The position numbers and the translations under genes are program-made. DNA of 64,000 bases from positions 4,774,001 through 4,838,000 of the forward strand of contig JBBPUQ010000001.1 of assembly GCA_038501195.1 (NCBI GenBank), in the 5' to 3' direction. Below, in pieces: positions 1 to 10,500 of the stretch. The stretch is from Nemania diffusa (Eukaryota; Ascomycota; Sordariomycetes; Xylariales; Xylariaceae). Each line of letters begins with the position of its first letter. Within the stretch, counting starts at the first letter, position 1. Under the pieces are notes generated by a model, which saw nothing but the letters and a program-made list of their open reading frames with translations, was not told the DNA's origin and did not search any database.

Positions 1-382
1 TCCAGTCTGGGTCCGAGGCATCGTACACACGTAGCGGGGCGTCTTCTGGAAATGACAGTTCTTCGTCGGTTTGTCGAGTGTATTCATATAGCGACCTCGC
101 TTGCCCGACAGGTTTCGCCTATGATAGAGCTTAGCAAGCTTTCTTTTTGAATCACAAAAAAAGCCATAGGGCGACGAGACGCACCTCTTCGACGTAGTTA
201 TTTGGCACTAGCCCAACAGGCTCATCCTCCTCATCGACACTCGCCTTCTTCTTAGCTTTCCACCAGTCATCCTCTTTACTCTTCTCTACAACACACAGCA
301 AATCGCCCTCGCTTATGGAAAGCTCCCCTTCGGACTGCGGGGAATAGTCGTAGATGGCCCTATAGATGCCTAGAAAACCCAT
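1..382 (-). CDS. SLA1: SLA1-type actin cytoskeleton/endocytosis adaptor, N-terminal part only
   Basis: Sla1 is a multi-SH3 adaptor of cortical actin patches that couples endocytic cargo to Arp2/3-driven actin assembly. The start is the ATG at 382-380, giving MGFLGIYRAIYDYSP, the usual fungal Sla1 beginning; the frame is open for 22 more codons upstream but those look non-coding. Exon 1 (185-382) encodes the first SH3 domain with ALYDY-like AIYDYSP, the DDWWKAK core and GLVPNNYVEE. A phase-0 GTGCGT donor follows at 184; the intron is 119-184 and ends in TAG. Exon 2 (1-118) begins AKPVGQARSLYEYTRQTDEE, the start of the second SH3 domain, and continues off the left edge. Only about 105 of the usual >1000 residues are visible. 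Family identity is secure from the two tandem SH3 sequences; the rest of the protein cannot be checked. Confidence 0.9.
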
Positions 383-1756
383 GATTATCGAGAACGGGGT
401 GCCGCGATGGGCGAGCAAGGCGGACTCGAGAGCGATATAGCAGTGCACTCTACTCCAAGGTGATGCAAAAACAAGCCAATGCGGCAGTTGCCGAAAACAG
501 TAACTAGAAGAAGTAGACTGTTGCTGTCCTTGTCAGGAACACTCGTAGGGCAGGCGCTTGTGCAGTCGGTCGTTCGGCGGGATTTTGTAGCAGACGGAGC
601 TTCCGGGATAACACAAGCCGGGAGCTATCGAAGTACGAACCTGTTAGAATCCGAGAGGTGGGCGTTCAACTCAGGAAAGCTGTAATGACGATGGCGGGAA
701 GGGTATCAATGACCGCATCTACTTGCAGTATGCAACAGCTTAGGACCACGGCGTTAGGGGTCGTATTCCTTTCGCGGCAACTCTGAGACAGCAGTGTACA
801 CGACCCGTATGGCAAAGAGGTGTGGCTGGGCGACTGATCACCGTGGTTACCTACAGGCTCGCTACCTATCTCGAGCAGACGGGTATCGTGTGGCGCGAAA
901 AGTGATAGATTGCCGCCTGGTCGGGCAAAGCCAGAGGCATATGTAGGTATCTAGATTCTAGATGGATTAACTGCAGGTATTGGACATCAGCAATGAAACC
1001 TGCGAAGCCTTTGGAGTTGGTAGGGGGGAAAGGTATTCTGTAGTGCTACGAAAGTGAGCATGGGTTACCCAAGCACTTGATCTAGGTACATAAGGTACCT
1101 TCTGTAGTCTAGGGGCGAACTCGTAGCGTCGAGGTTAGGCACCCTGGTACGCTGTAGGTACCACCTGTATGCAGGCCCTACTATGCCTACCCATAGTCCT
1201 AAGTAGGTACCTAGATACCTGCCGCAGTCGCATGTAGGGAATCTCGCTAGGTACCTACCTTAAATACTTAGTAATCGAGTGATAGCTAAGTTCACATATC
1301 TGACTAGGAATCTTACCTGAGCCATGCTGCTTTTTAGCCTGAGTCTCGCCTGAGCAAAACCTGCCTTTTCATAACCTAATATGAACAAACTTGCATAATT
1401 TACACAGAGTAAAATGTAGGTACATATGTAGTTGATTACTTAAGTGAACATCTTCCAGCTCATCGGTGGCTGGTGGCTGGAGTGTGGCTTGACTATGTGG
1501 CTGTGGGAAAGGGGTTGGATGGAAGCCTGAGGCATCAATTCAAAAGTGGTGGGGGTGGGGTTGGAATGTTGCATCTTCGATTGAAAGGCAGTAAACATAT
1601 ATAAAAGTTGAGTTAGTTGATTCATGTAGCATCTTCTCACGGCGATGGGTTGAATACAGATATGGTCACAGCTATCTGGTCTGTGGGTATTAAGATAGAC
1701 CTCCTGATACGCACAGCTTGAGTGAAGTTATCTCATCGCGTCTATCGGCACACGAC
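383..1756. other. Intergenic region upstream of SLA1 and of the next gene
   Basis: No supported gene. Short ORFs here start at non-ATG codons or show no protein-like composition. From about 1,075 to 1,265 the DNA is dense in GGTACC, TAGGTA and TACCTA words, often palindromic, a motif that recurs in the other non-AT-rich intergenic regions of this window. The divergent promoters of SLA1 (minus) and the gene at 1,757 (plus) must lie here; no specific site was recognised. Confidence 0.5.
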
Positions 1757-2566
1757 ATGATCACCCGAGGCGGCAGAGTGGCAAGAGGCACACCTGGGCG
1801 CGGCGGCTTTGGAGGGCACTTTACTCCCATTCGCAGATCCAAAGTACACGTCTTACATTTCAGCGACCACGCTGGCAAGCCGGCATGCATGGTATTCCGG
1901 GGCAGAGAGACCTGCACTCTGCCGCCACTCTACGCCATCGCCATCTACTTCACTCACCCGGAGGCGGATCCCTCTGCAGTCGACCCAGAGGCGTTGTTTG
2001 AGACGATCATACGCCACACGCCTCTTGAAAGCGGCTGTTTTCTTCGGCTAGAGTTATTCTTCACTCCTCCGCCGGATGCTGCCGCAGAAGTCGATGCGTG
2101 CGTAGCGCATTACCGACGAGAGAAGTCATCGCGGGGTGACTATACTCGTCAGATCCATGCAAACCAGGAAGCTCAATCCAGAGAAGAGGAGGAGGAGGAT
2201 GGCGCCGAAGTAGCTAGGGATGCTCAGTCGTTACCGGGTTTGGTCCCGAGCTACATCGATGACCCGAATGTCGATTGGTACCATGGTTTTCTTTACGTCT
2301 GTCCGCACAAGGACTGGCAAAGTGGCGATCAGCCCTTTCGTCGTGTTCTATTCGACCCCATCGAACAGGAACGGTACGCGGATCTGACTCGAGATTGTGG
2401 CGAGGCCGAGGTCCTCGCGCCTACGCTTGTGCGATGGGAGGCGCTGCGGTCGGACTCTGGCAGCGGCGTGGGCAGCAGGATCTTTGAGATGTCCAATCTG
2501 AAGATGAGCAACGATACTACCGAACCATGGCAGGAGGCTGTCGAGCGGGGTTGGATATCGTGGTAG
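1757..2566 (+). CDS. Unrecognised fungal protein, about 269 residues
   Basis: An uninterrupted reading frame ending in TAG. The frame is open upstream to 1,718 but begins there with TTG, so the first ATG (1,757, MITRGGRVARG) is the simplest start; an unseen 5' exon is possible. The N-terminus is Arg/Gly rich. A poly-Glu stretch (EEEEED) lies near the middle. The C-terminal half carries aromatic and acidic sequence (VDWYHGFLYVCPHKDW) that looks like a folded domain. No signal peptide or membrane segment was seen. I do not recognise a family. Length, protein-like composition and lack of stops over 810 bases support a real gene; function is unknown. Confidence 0.6.
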   Translation: MITRGGRVARGTPGRGGFGGHFTPIRRSKVHVLHFSDHAGKPACMVFRGRETCTLPPLYAIAIYFTHPEADPSAVDPEALFETIIRHTPLESGCFLRLELFFTPPPDAAAEVDACVAHYRREKSSRGDYTRQIHANQEAQSREEEEEDGAEVARDAQSLPGLVPSYIDDPNVDWYHGFLYVCPHKDWQSGDQPFRRVLFDPIEQERYADLTRDCGEAEVLAPTLVRWEALRSDSGSGVGSRIFEMSNLKMSNDTTEPWQEAVERGWISW

Positions 2567-2779
2567 AAGATGAATTGTTGCCTGCAATTACTCCCCATTA
2601 CTTGCGCAAAATCAATTCTACAAGTTAGTGATTTTGGCATCGTCAGGGCTACGGGAACAATAGGACGCATTGGAGCACGTAGGATGTACAATAATTTCAA
2701 GGCTACGGTAACGATAATTTACAATGGATTTGAAGGCCACTTACGCATAAGACGAACAAATGTCTTGCAAACTCATCCC

Positions 2780-3319
2780 TTACGAAGAGACACCCACACA
2801 ATATGCATAGTCCAGCCAAAAATTAGTTGCGCAATCATCAGCAATGGCGGTGTTCCTGCCAATCACACGTTAGAGCACAAACACAGAACAAGCGACCTCT
2901 AGTACCACTGTTGTTTATACTTACCATGCGTAGAACTGCTCTAGCGTGATTCCATACTCTTGCGAGATGGACCAACACGAGTCACCGGCTAAAAAGAAAC
3001 AAAGTCAGTTTCCGGGTGCCGTGGAAAAGCAAGTCCGGATTATTAACTTACAAACCACCAGGTGCTAGTACTGCTTCGTATTTGACGCAGTCTTTGGTTG
3101 CACCGTCCTGAATTTTCGAATGAGCACATCTTATGTGTACGTGACTAGAGGATAGGAACGGGAATGATCTGGTAACTTACTCGAATAGGATAGGGAGACG
3201 GCGACTCGGTCTCGATAGGTGGAAGTTTGGTGACTGAAGCTCCATCGTAGGCCCCCATGCAGTACCGAAAATTTTCCTTGGGAGCGCATCCCGTTGTATT
3301 GGTGTCTAAAGATGGATTC
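2780..3319 (-). CDS. LysM-domain protein (secreted chitin-binding effector-like), 5' end unresolved
   Basis: LysM domains bind chitin or related N-acetylglucosamine polymers; small secreted fungal LysM proteins shield cell walls or suppress chitin-triggered defence. Four exons can be joined in frame: 3,181-3,319, 3,056-3,107, 2,925-2,988 and 2,780-2,855 (stop TAA at 2,782-2,780). Donors are GTAAGT, GTTTGT and GTAAGT; acceptors are TTCAG, TTTTAG and GGCAG. The joined product has a Cys-containing lead (TTGCAPKENFRYCMGAYDG), a Pro/Ser linker (PPIETESPSPYP), then one LysM: DCVKYEAVLAP, GDSCWSISQEYGITLEQFYA, WNTAIADDC and NFWLDYAYCVGVSS. Cys spacing matches fungal LysM modules. The third donor could be placed 3 nt away without changing frame. 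No signal peptide or start ATG could be assigned upstream of 3,319, so the gene is either incomplete here or has lost its 5' end. Confidence 0.75.
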
Positions 3320-3608
3320 CTGCAAGTCCGAGTTAATCGATGTGTTTGTTTCTTGTAACGCAGAACATTCGCCGTGTTTGGTTTCCATGTCATAGGACGC
3401 CTTCGAGCCCTGGAGCATGAGACCCTTGAGGTTATATAGCTTGTAGACACACCTACAAGTCAGGCTAACTTCTAAGCTGAGTTATTACTAGATAGTGAAG
3501 ATATCTTGAACCTCTTGCTAGTTATATACTGTGGATGCTTGTGAAAGAGAAGAGGGCGATTAAGCACCGGAACCCGGCCAAACCGGCAGGTAGCAATCAG
3601 TGTAACAA
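3320..3608. other. Short gap holding the unresolved 5' end of the LysM gene
   Basis: Minus-strand ATGs occur at about 3,416 and below, but none gives a signal peptide that joins cleanly to the exon at 3,181-3,319. The joins tried need an intron of only about 40 nt. The 3' flank of the MFS transporter occupies the right side. Nothing else was seen. Confidence 0.4.
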
Positions 3609-5324
3609 TCATGTATGTTTAGACGTCGAATGGTCGCCTGCCTCTTCCATTGCATTTTCCGGCGATTGCTCAGTCAGTCCGAACTCTGTCTCCAGCTCAC
3701 TACGCATGTGAAGCTCTTTAACCAAAAATGTCAAGAGAAAGCCGAAAAGGGCAAATGCCAGGGCCACTTGCCAGCATAACTTGAGGCTGTCTACATAGAT
3801 TCCCTTGACAATTGCTGCCAGTGCAGGGTTCTTATCGAGACCCAAGGCCGAGTCGAGGGATCCCCCTGCAGCCAGTGTATATGCACCACCGTTTCCCAGC
3901 GCTGCACGCGCCATCTCGTCATCCTTGAGGCGGACTGTCACTAACTGGTCGGCTTTAGAGTTGAAAATGGCGAGAGGTATGGCAGCTCCCCATATTGTGC
4001 CAAAGCCCCGCATGAAGGCCCATGTGGCCGTTCCAACAGCCACGTCTGATTCCGCGAGAGGAGTTAGAATAGTCAGCAACGTGACCGGAGTGATTAAACC
4101 GGCACCAACAGCCGCTAGGATCTGGATGCCAACCCAGTACCCTGTGGTTGAGGTCTCGTTGAGTCTAGTGAAAAGCCCGATGGAAATTGGAAAAAAGGCA
4201 AACCCAACCATAAGTAGTGGGCGATAGCGCCCGAATTTCGTCATGATCCCGCCACTGATTATCGTGATAGGTGCGAACACAGCAGCAGTAGGCAATATGT
4301 CGATACCTAATGTGAATGCAGAAGCTTTAAGGACAGCCTGAAAGTATATGGGCAAAACGAAGAGAATCCAGAATATCAACATGTTGTGAGTGAAAGCACA
4401 CCAAAAACCAGCAAGCGAGGTTCGATTGGAGAACAGCCTAAGAGGCGTGGTTGGCTCTGAGACCCTAGTCTCGAATAACAGGAATAGAGGAAGGCCAATA
4501 AGGCCAAGGATGAGGGGCAGGAGTGTTCGCCATGATGACCACGGGAATAGTTCACCGCCCCAGGTTAGGGCGAGGAGAATCGAGGTGATAGAAGTGACCA
4601 GCAGGGCATTCCCTGCGAAGTCGATTCGTTTGATTGAACTCCGCGACCCGCTTGTGCCCTTGGGTAGAGCCCCCAGCGAGGTGGCAACCATAAAGAATGT
4701 TAGCCCGGCCAGGGGCAGATTAATGTAGAAAATCCATCTCCACGTCACGAAGGTTGCGAAGGCTCCGCCAACGATAGGCCCGACAATTGTAGAAACAGCA
4801 TAGATGCCAAAGATGAATCCCATGAACTTGCCGCGCTCCCGCAGAGGTACCAAATCGCACACCACCATTTCTACCATGGTGTTAAGCCCAGCACAGCCGA
4901 TGCCTTGAATATTACGACCGACTATGAGGACGGCGAGAGTTGGGGCAGGGCCGGCAATAGCCGAGCCAACAGCAAAGGCGAGTATGGCAAAAAGTGTGAG
5001 CGAACTACGGCCGAATATGTTCGCCGTCTGCCCAAAAATAGGGGTAAAGGCTGTTGTTGTGAGCAAGTACGAATTGGCAACCCACACGTATCCTCGACTA
5101 GTCCCGAGATCATGAATGATAGAGGGCAAAGCCGTCGAGACGGCCGTAGCATCAAGGCCAGCAAGGACACTAGAAAGGGCCATCGAGGTCATGATGGCCT
5201 ATGCAGCAACGAGATCAGTCACAACGCTGTATAAGAGGTGGCCACGAGAGAAACTCACCCAGAAGCGCCACCCATGTCCCTGAGACGACACCTCCGGTGC
5301 AGTTGCAGCAGCTGGGCTACTCAT
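3609..5324 (-). CDS. MFS drug/toxin efflux transporter (14-TM, DHA2-like)
   Basis: A proton-coupled exporter of the major facilitator superfamily, expected in the plasma membrane. Exon 1 is 5,259-5,324 (22 codons from MSSPAAATAPE to WRFW). The intron is 5,199-5,258 (GTGAGT to ATAG, 60 nt). Exon 2 runs 3,609-5,198. The protein has about 551 residues. Visible motifs are the first-helix LDATAVSTALPSI, a motif-A-like loop GQTANIFGRSS, motif-C-like GPIVGGAF and WRWIFYINLPLAG, all typical of fungal multidrug/toxin pumps. Many hydrophobic segments follow, and the C-terminal tail is charged and cytosolic-looking. Substrate cannot be read from the sequence and no biosynthetic cluster adjoins it. A short, mutated copy of its 5' part lies at 6,636-6,750. 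Confidence 0.9.
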
Positions 5325-5870
5325 GTCTTCTACAAAAGACACTGATGGTAAATTGTAAATAAGTAAAAGAAGAGGAAGATGGGAGAAAGATAAGGTGGCA
5401 GCGAGATGAAAATCAAACTCACTGGGTCTTTACTCTAAGGCTTGAGGAAGGGAAAAGATCTGTCTAGTCGTCCCTTCAACTACTAAGTAAAAGCCAAATC
5501 TGAAATGTGATACGGTGGTAGTGTACTGAGATTAGGGCCTTTGTCAACTTTCATAGAGCCCTTCCAACATATCCGGTACCTATTTCACAACCAACTGCAC
5601 ATGTATTTTTGTGCATCCTGCACATTGCATACATCGAATGGTAATGACATTGTGATTCTGTTCATCACTACCAGTGCCGCCGTCTCTGCTGTTATCTATT
5701 TGATTTGTTTCTACGCCAAGTATTGAAATACAGCGTGTAAATCACACACATCATTTCTAGAGATTCAAAGGGAGAAAAGCAAGCAATTTGGGAAAACAAT
5801 GGCATATTTTTGGTGTTGCTAACCCCTATAGGCCAGCATAACTCCGTAACTCCCTCTCCCTTCGTAAAAT

Positions 5871-5915
5871 CGAGCCCACCTGCATACGCCTCGATTTCAT
5901 CTTAGATGCGCCATG
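5871..5915 (+). repeat. Left arm of a 45-bp inverted repeat
   Basis: Begins CGAGCCCACCTGCATACGCC and ends TAGATGCGCCATG. Its reverse complement matches 6,572-6,616 at 43 of 45 positions by eye; both differences are transitions (C/T or G/A). The arms are about 650 bp apart. Confidence 0.85.
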
Positions 5916-6019
5916 CCCCCACTTAGTTTGATTATCTAAGTATTACTGCATATTTACTGTCGCGTACAATATATACCGTTAGCCACCAAGGTGGACTAAC
6001 GGCGTCGTTTTTCCTCCAT

Positions 6020-6460
6020 CACATTTACTTACTTACTTACTTACTACATAGTGATTACTTATTTTTACTGAATTGTTTACTATATTTATTTAATAAATTG
6101 AAATAGTAGGTAAAATAATAAATAAAGTAATAAGTTAAATAATAGGTTAAGTAATAGGTTAAATAATAAATTAAGTAATAAATAAAGTAATAAATAAATG
6201 AAATAATAAATAAAGTAATAAATGAAGTAGTAAATGAAGTGATAAGTTAGTAGTAAATTACAGTAAAAAGTAAAAATAATTTTTTAAATTATAGCTAAAA
6301 GTATAGCTTAGTGTGGCTTAGTGTAGCTAAATAGGTCTAAGTAAATTAGTTAATTAAATAAATAAATAAGTAAGTACAATTATTTAAAGCTGTGTAGCTA
6401 AGTAAGTGGCTAAATAGGTGGCTTGTTAAGTAGCTTAGTAGATGGCTCGGTAGGTTGAAT
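6020..6460. repeat. Degenerate TTAC / TAAATAAAG low-complexity tract
   Basis: Starts with five to six TTAC units, then turns into about 400 bp of AATAAATAAAGTAATAAGTT-like units with many variants. It looks like an old simple repeat that has drifted or been mutated. Confidence 0.7.
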
Positions 6461-6571
6461 TTTTATTTACAATGCTGGTACTTCTGGTATAATTGTCTCT
6501 CTGCTGGGAACTATACTAAAAGTAGGTGATGTGCACAGTACTAGTACAATTGTAGTTAAATTAGGTAGGGT

Positions 6572-6616
6572 CATGGCGCATCTAGGATGAAATCGAGGCG
6601 TATGTAGGTGGGCTCG
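6572..6616 (-). repeat. Right arm of a 45-bp inverted repeat
   Basis: Inverted partner of 5,871-5,915 (43/45). It lies next to the mutated fragment of the MFS gene, suggesting that both came with one rearrangement or insertion. Confidence 0.85.
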
Positions 6617-6635
6617 TCCTGGACATTTAGCGTAG

Positions 6636-6750
6636 TGTCTAAAAGCTGTTAAAACGACCGTACCATCAAAGCCAGCAAAAACACTAGAAAGAGCCATCGA
6701 GGTTATATTAATAGCCTACGGAGTAATGAGATCAGTTACGACGCCAATAG
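6636..6750 (-). pseudogene. RIP-like fragment of the neighbouring MFS transporter 5' end
   Basis: The plus strand here parallels 5,140-5,245 in the same orientation: for example AGCAAGGACACTAGAAAGGG at the intact gene appears as AGCAAAAACACTAGAAAGAG. Translation gives MALSSVFAGFDGTVVLTAF against MALSSVLAGLDATAVSTAL. The copy spans the exon 2 start, the intron and a little more. Most differences are G-to-A or C-to-T. It cannot encode a transporter. The intact copy appears unmutated. Confidence 0.8.
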
Positions 6751-7534
6751 AAGTTGTTAAGCAGTTTTGTAACTGCTATAGAGAGCTTACAGGTACAAAA
6801 ATACAAAGGTTCTTCGACGGTATGACTATGCTAAAGAGGGTAACAGATGCTTTTATTCATTCCCTTCATAAGCCTTGCCTTAGAGACTCCTTCCCAGCCC
6901 TTGGGAGAGCTCAACTGGGCTTTGCTCTGTGACAATTTCGTATTGTTTAGATGACTGTTCGACTACGTCGACGTGTATCGAGATCTCGCTGACGATGTAA
7001 AGACCCGGTGTAGAATATAACGGTCTGATATAAGAGCTTAACGGTGTTCATTCACCCTACGTAAAGAGACGTATTTAAACTTAAAACACAGGAAAAGTCT
7101 ACTAAACGCAGCGTTCCACATAGGTCAAGAAATACTTGACTCAGATTGCAAATAATTGAACTACGCAAAGTTAAAAAAGATTTTAAAAAATTGCGTTATA
7201 ATAAAACTAAAATTTTTATTATTTATTTATATTTATTAAATACTAAGTTAGTTGCTTAAATAATTTTGCTATTCTTTTAAAAATTCTTTATAAAGTATAT
7301 TTTATTATATCATATATAGATTTAAATTACAAGACTTTCTGCTACATAACGCCTTATACTCCGCTCACCTCTTTGTAATTTTATACCTTTTATTTTATAC
7401 TACTTAATTTTGGTTAACTTATTCAGCAAGTGCTCATCTTAAATTAAGCAAGTAAATTAGTTACGTCATTTAAAGAAGTTAATTAACCTGGAAAAACAGG
7501 GTTTTATTTTTTATTTTTAACTTTCTTTGCTTGT
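6751..7534. other. Gene-free, partly AT-rich spacer
   Basis: No supported gene. About 7,150-7,500 is strongly AT-rich and looks like a small RIP-affected relic. 6,930-7,130 is of normal composition without a recognisable element. Confidence 0.5.
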
Positions 7535-10500
7535 CTAGGAGGCTGACCAAACGTCACTTTCATCTCCCTCTGAATTTTCGCTCGGATGGTTAGAGACTTC
7601 GTCCATTGGCCTTGGATGAACAAAAGTCGCTTCGCTTTCGAGGTCCCCCTTGAAGACGAAATTGTCTGACGTTCCGTCATCCCCTGGAAACACAGCAGTA
7701 ACACGCCATCCCCCTTCACAGAAGTTGAGCGAAACCGCTGGGTAGAGCTTTCCACGAATCTCGGTAAATGCTCTTCCTATTTGTTTCACGATTAGTAACT
7801 AATCTAATAGACCCTTGGCTTGTCGTGTGAGTAGAAACAAGGAAGGAGACTTACCGATTACAGCCCCATTTCTTGTGTAAAACGCAGTGTCCGTACCAAA
7901 GTTGACCCCACATCCGATCGTGATTTCCGCCTCCCTATACGGTCTGTCGTATTTTGCCCCTGTCCAGAACACCTGACCATCTTCGTAGACATTCCCGTCG
8001 TCCGAGTGAAAACCCCAAGCGCCAGGATCCCAGCCCAGCATTCGATTCAGGGACGCTTGGTCATCGCAAAATCCGACAGCCATGAAACTATAGTTGTTAA
8101 TCAGGGGTGGCAATTCAAAGGGGTAAACGTTTTCGTTTCTGGAGCAATCACTATATTTATAATGAGAACTCACCCTTTCCCACATGCGTTGAGAGTCACT
8201 TCGAAATAATACACGCTATTATTAAAAAGGGGCAGCATAGGGAAATCTGTCCTAGCTAGCCCGCAGTTCTGATCTCTATTTATCTCTATCAGGTTCAAAT
8301 AGCGATCAGTTCCTGTGGATAAATTAGCATCTTATAGTTAAGAAGACTAGCTGAAGCTTTGTGGTTACCATCTGTGGTGAGGACGCTAGAGTTCTTCGGA
8401 TCGATATTGATGCCTGGGTGCTTGTCTTCTGGATGCCAGCAACTTGGTCTGTTCAGGGAGGGGAGATCCTCTCCGCGTCCTATTCCCAATTTTCCACGCA
8501 AAGTGTCTTCCATTCTATCTGACTTGTACCTCGATGCTGTGTATAGTGGCGTCCAGCCGTCGCCTGTAGAATGTTCGGCGTCGACATCATAACGGTCCAG
8601 AAGTCGCTCAAGTGCCTGACGTTTACCCGATGCAAGAGCTCCATGGACGGCAATGTTCCATGGCTCGGTTGTGTCTCCTTGGACTGTGCTCATGGCGTTG
8701 ATGATTGCTTCAGTTATCTCCTGACTGCTCATGCGCACTGCCCAATAGAGGGGGCCGTAACCGCGACAGTCAGCGATACAAGGGTCCGCATCACGTTTTA
8801 TCAACATCTGCACCATCTCAAGATGGCCCATCTGAGCCGCATATATCAGAGCTGTTTTGCCGTAAATGTCTTGAGCATTGAGACACTCGACAGTTCCGAA
8901 TCCGCTGTTTAGCAGCTGGTCCATATTGAGTCTGTCTCTCAGAATCGTAGCCACAATAAGGGGTGTTCGATTAGCAGTATCCACGTTTGGATTTAAGTCG
9001 TGGACATCTTGAGAAAGGAGAAACTTGACGACGTCTACGCTGTTATTTAATAGCCCATATATTAGTGGTGTGACGCCATTGTTATCTTTGGCATAAGGAT
9101 CTGCTCCATTTGAACAAAGAAGCTCCATGACACTAGTTCGATCATGGTTGGCTGCTATGTGAATTGGTAACATGCCCTTCACACCAATCTTGTGGATGTC
9201 TGCGCCGCTTTCCAGCAACAGTTTTATGATCTCTAAGGGTATAGACCAATGCGCAATAGCCTCGTTCAGTGGTGTATCAGAACCGGATCTTGTGATGTTC
9301 ACATTGGCTTTGTGTTGCACAAGTAGTTTTACCACTGATGCCTTGCCTTTTAACGCAGCTCGCTGTAGAGGAGTAGCGTCGTGCTCGTTACTGAGGTCGA
9401 TTTCAGGTTTTTCCTTATACTCGAGAAGTAGTAAGACCTTGTCGTCCATAGATGTAGTGTCTTCGATTGCAGCACAGAGTGCTGTCCCATAGCGGCTGCC
9501 CCTTGCATTGATATCCACATTCTCATTGAGAAGCCACTTGACTGCATCGACTGTGCCATTCGCGCAGGCTGAATGAAGCGGGTTGAAACCGAGACTTGTG
9601 GCCTTATTAACATCTAAGCCCTGAGATAATAAGAAACCAGCCATTTCAGGATTGAAGTCGGGTACAGAGACAGCTTCGCAGAGAGCGGTACTATATAAAT
9701 CATTGATCTTCTCTTTTGGCTCCTTGTTGTTTATAGTATCAACAATGTAGTCCACAACCTTTCGTTCATTCTCTCTGACTGCTAAATGAAGCGCTGTCAC
9801 TCCATTTCTGCCTTTTCTTAAGACGTCCGCGCCTTTTTCGACAAGGCTTTTCACCATCTCCACTAAGTTTTCGGAAGAGGACTGAAATACGCAACATAGA
9901 GGCGAGCTTGTGAATCCTTTGGACTTGTTAGGATCAGCTCCAAATTCGATAAGGGTCTTTGCTGTCTCCGGGAATCCTCTTGCGAGAGCCAGTGACAGCG
10001 GTGTTCTCCCGTCTTGGCTTTGAACATCTGGATTGGCATCATGCTTAAGCAGCAGCTCTGTGATGTGGGGACTGTCATATGCTGCATGCAAAAGCGACCA
10101 CTGGCGAGTATCTGTAGTTCCGATGTCTGGCTTCGGTTTTGAGTTGAGCAGTTCCTCGATAATATCAATCGTCCCGCCCCAAGCGGCCAGAAATAAGGGT
10201 GTCTCCCCTTCCTCATTCTTCTCGTCATTCTTTGCTCCATTACGCAACAATGTCTGAACTATGTCAACTTGTCGTGCATAGTGCAATGGCAAGTTACCAT
10301 ACTGATCAACAGCGTTCACATCACAGTCGTTAGTGTCTTGAAGCAGACATTTGACTCCTTCTAGAAACCTGCTCTCTACGGCCGCATGTAAAGGCGTAAA
10401 GCCGTCAGATTCCCGTCTATTACACTTCCAACCTCTTTTGAGAAGGAATCGCAAGACTTCTATGCGATGATTTGTTACTGCAGTATGTAGTGGAGTCCCT

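Larger units (their letters stand above)
5325..6635. other. Intergenic region with inverted repeats and TTAC/TAAA low complexity
   Basis: No supported gene. 5,325-5,870 is ordinary upstream DNA of the MFS gene. From about 6,020 to 6,460 the sequence is a degenerate tetranucleotide-type tract: TTAC units first, then many loose AATAAATAAAG/AATAAGTTA units. The tract is bracketed by the 45-bp inverted repeats at 5,871-5,915 and 6,572-6,616. Confidence 0.6.

Noticed and set aside
383..448. N-terminal extension of SLA1
   Set aside because: The frame is open upstream, but the known fungal Sla1 beginning (MGFLG) is at 382, and the extension does not resemble coding sequence.
479..685. 68-codon ORF in the SLA1 upstream region
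   Set aside because: Short, no recognisable features, no splice partner found.
2570..2902. 110-codon plus-strand ORF after the 269-residue gene
   Set aside because: It overlaps the last exons of the LysM gene on the other strand and has no protein-like pattern.
3805..5234. Plus-strand ORFs opposite the MFS transporter
   Set aside because: Shadows of the minus-strand gene.
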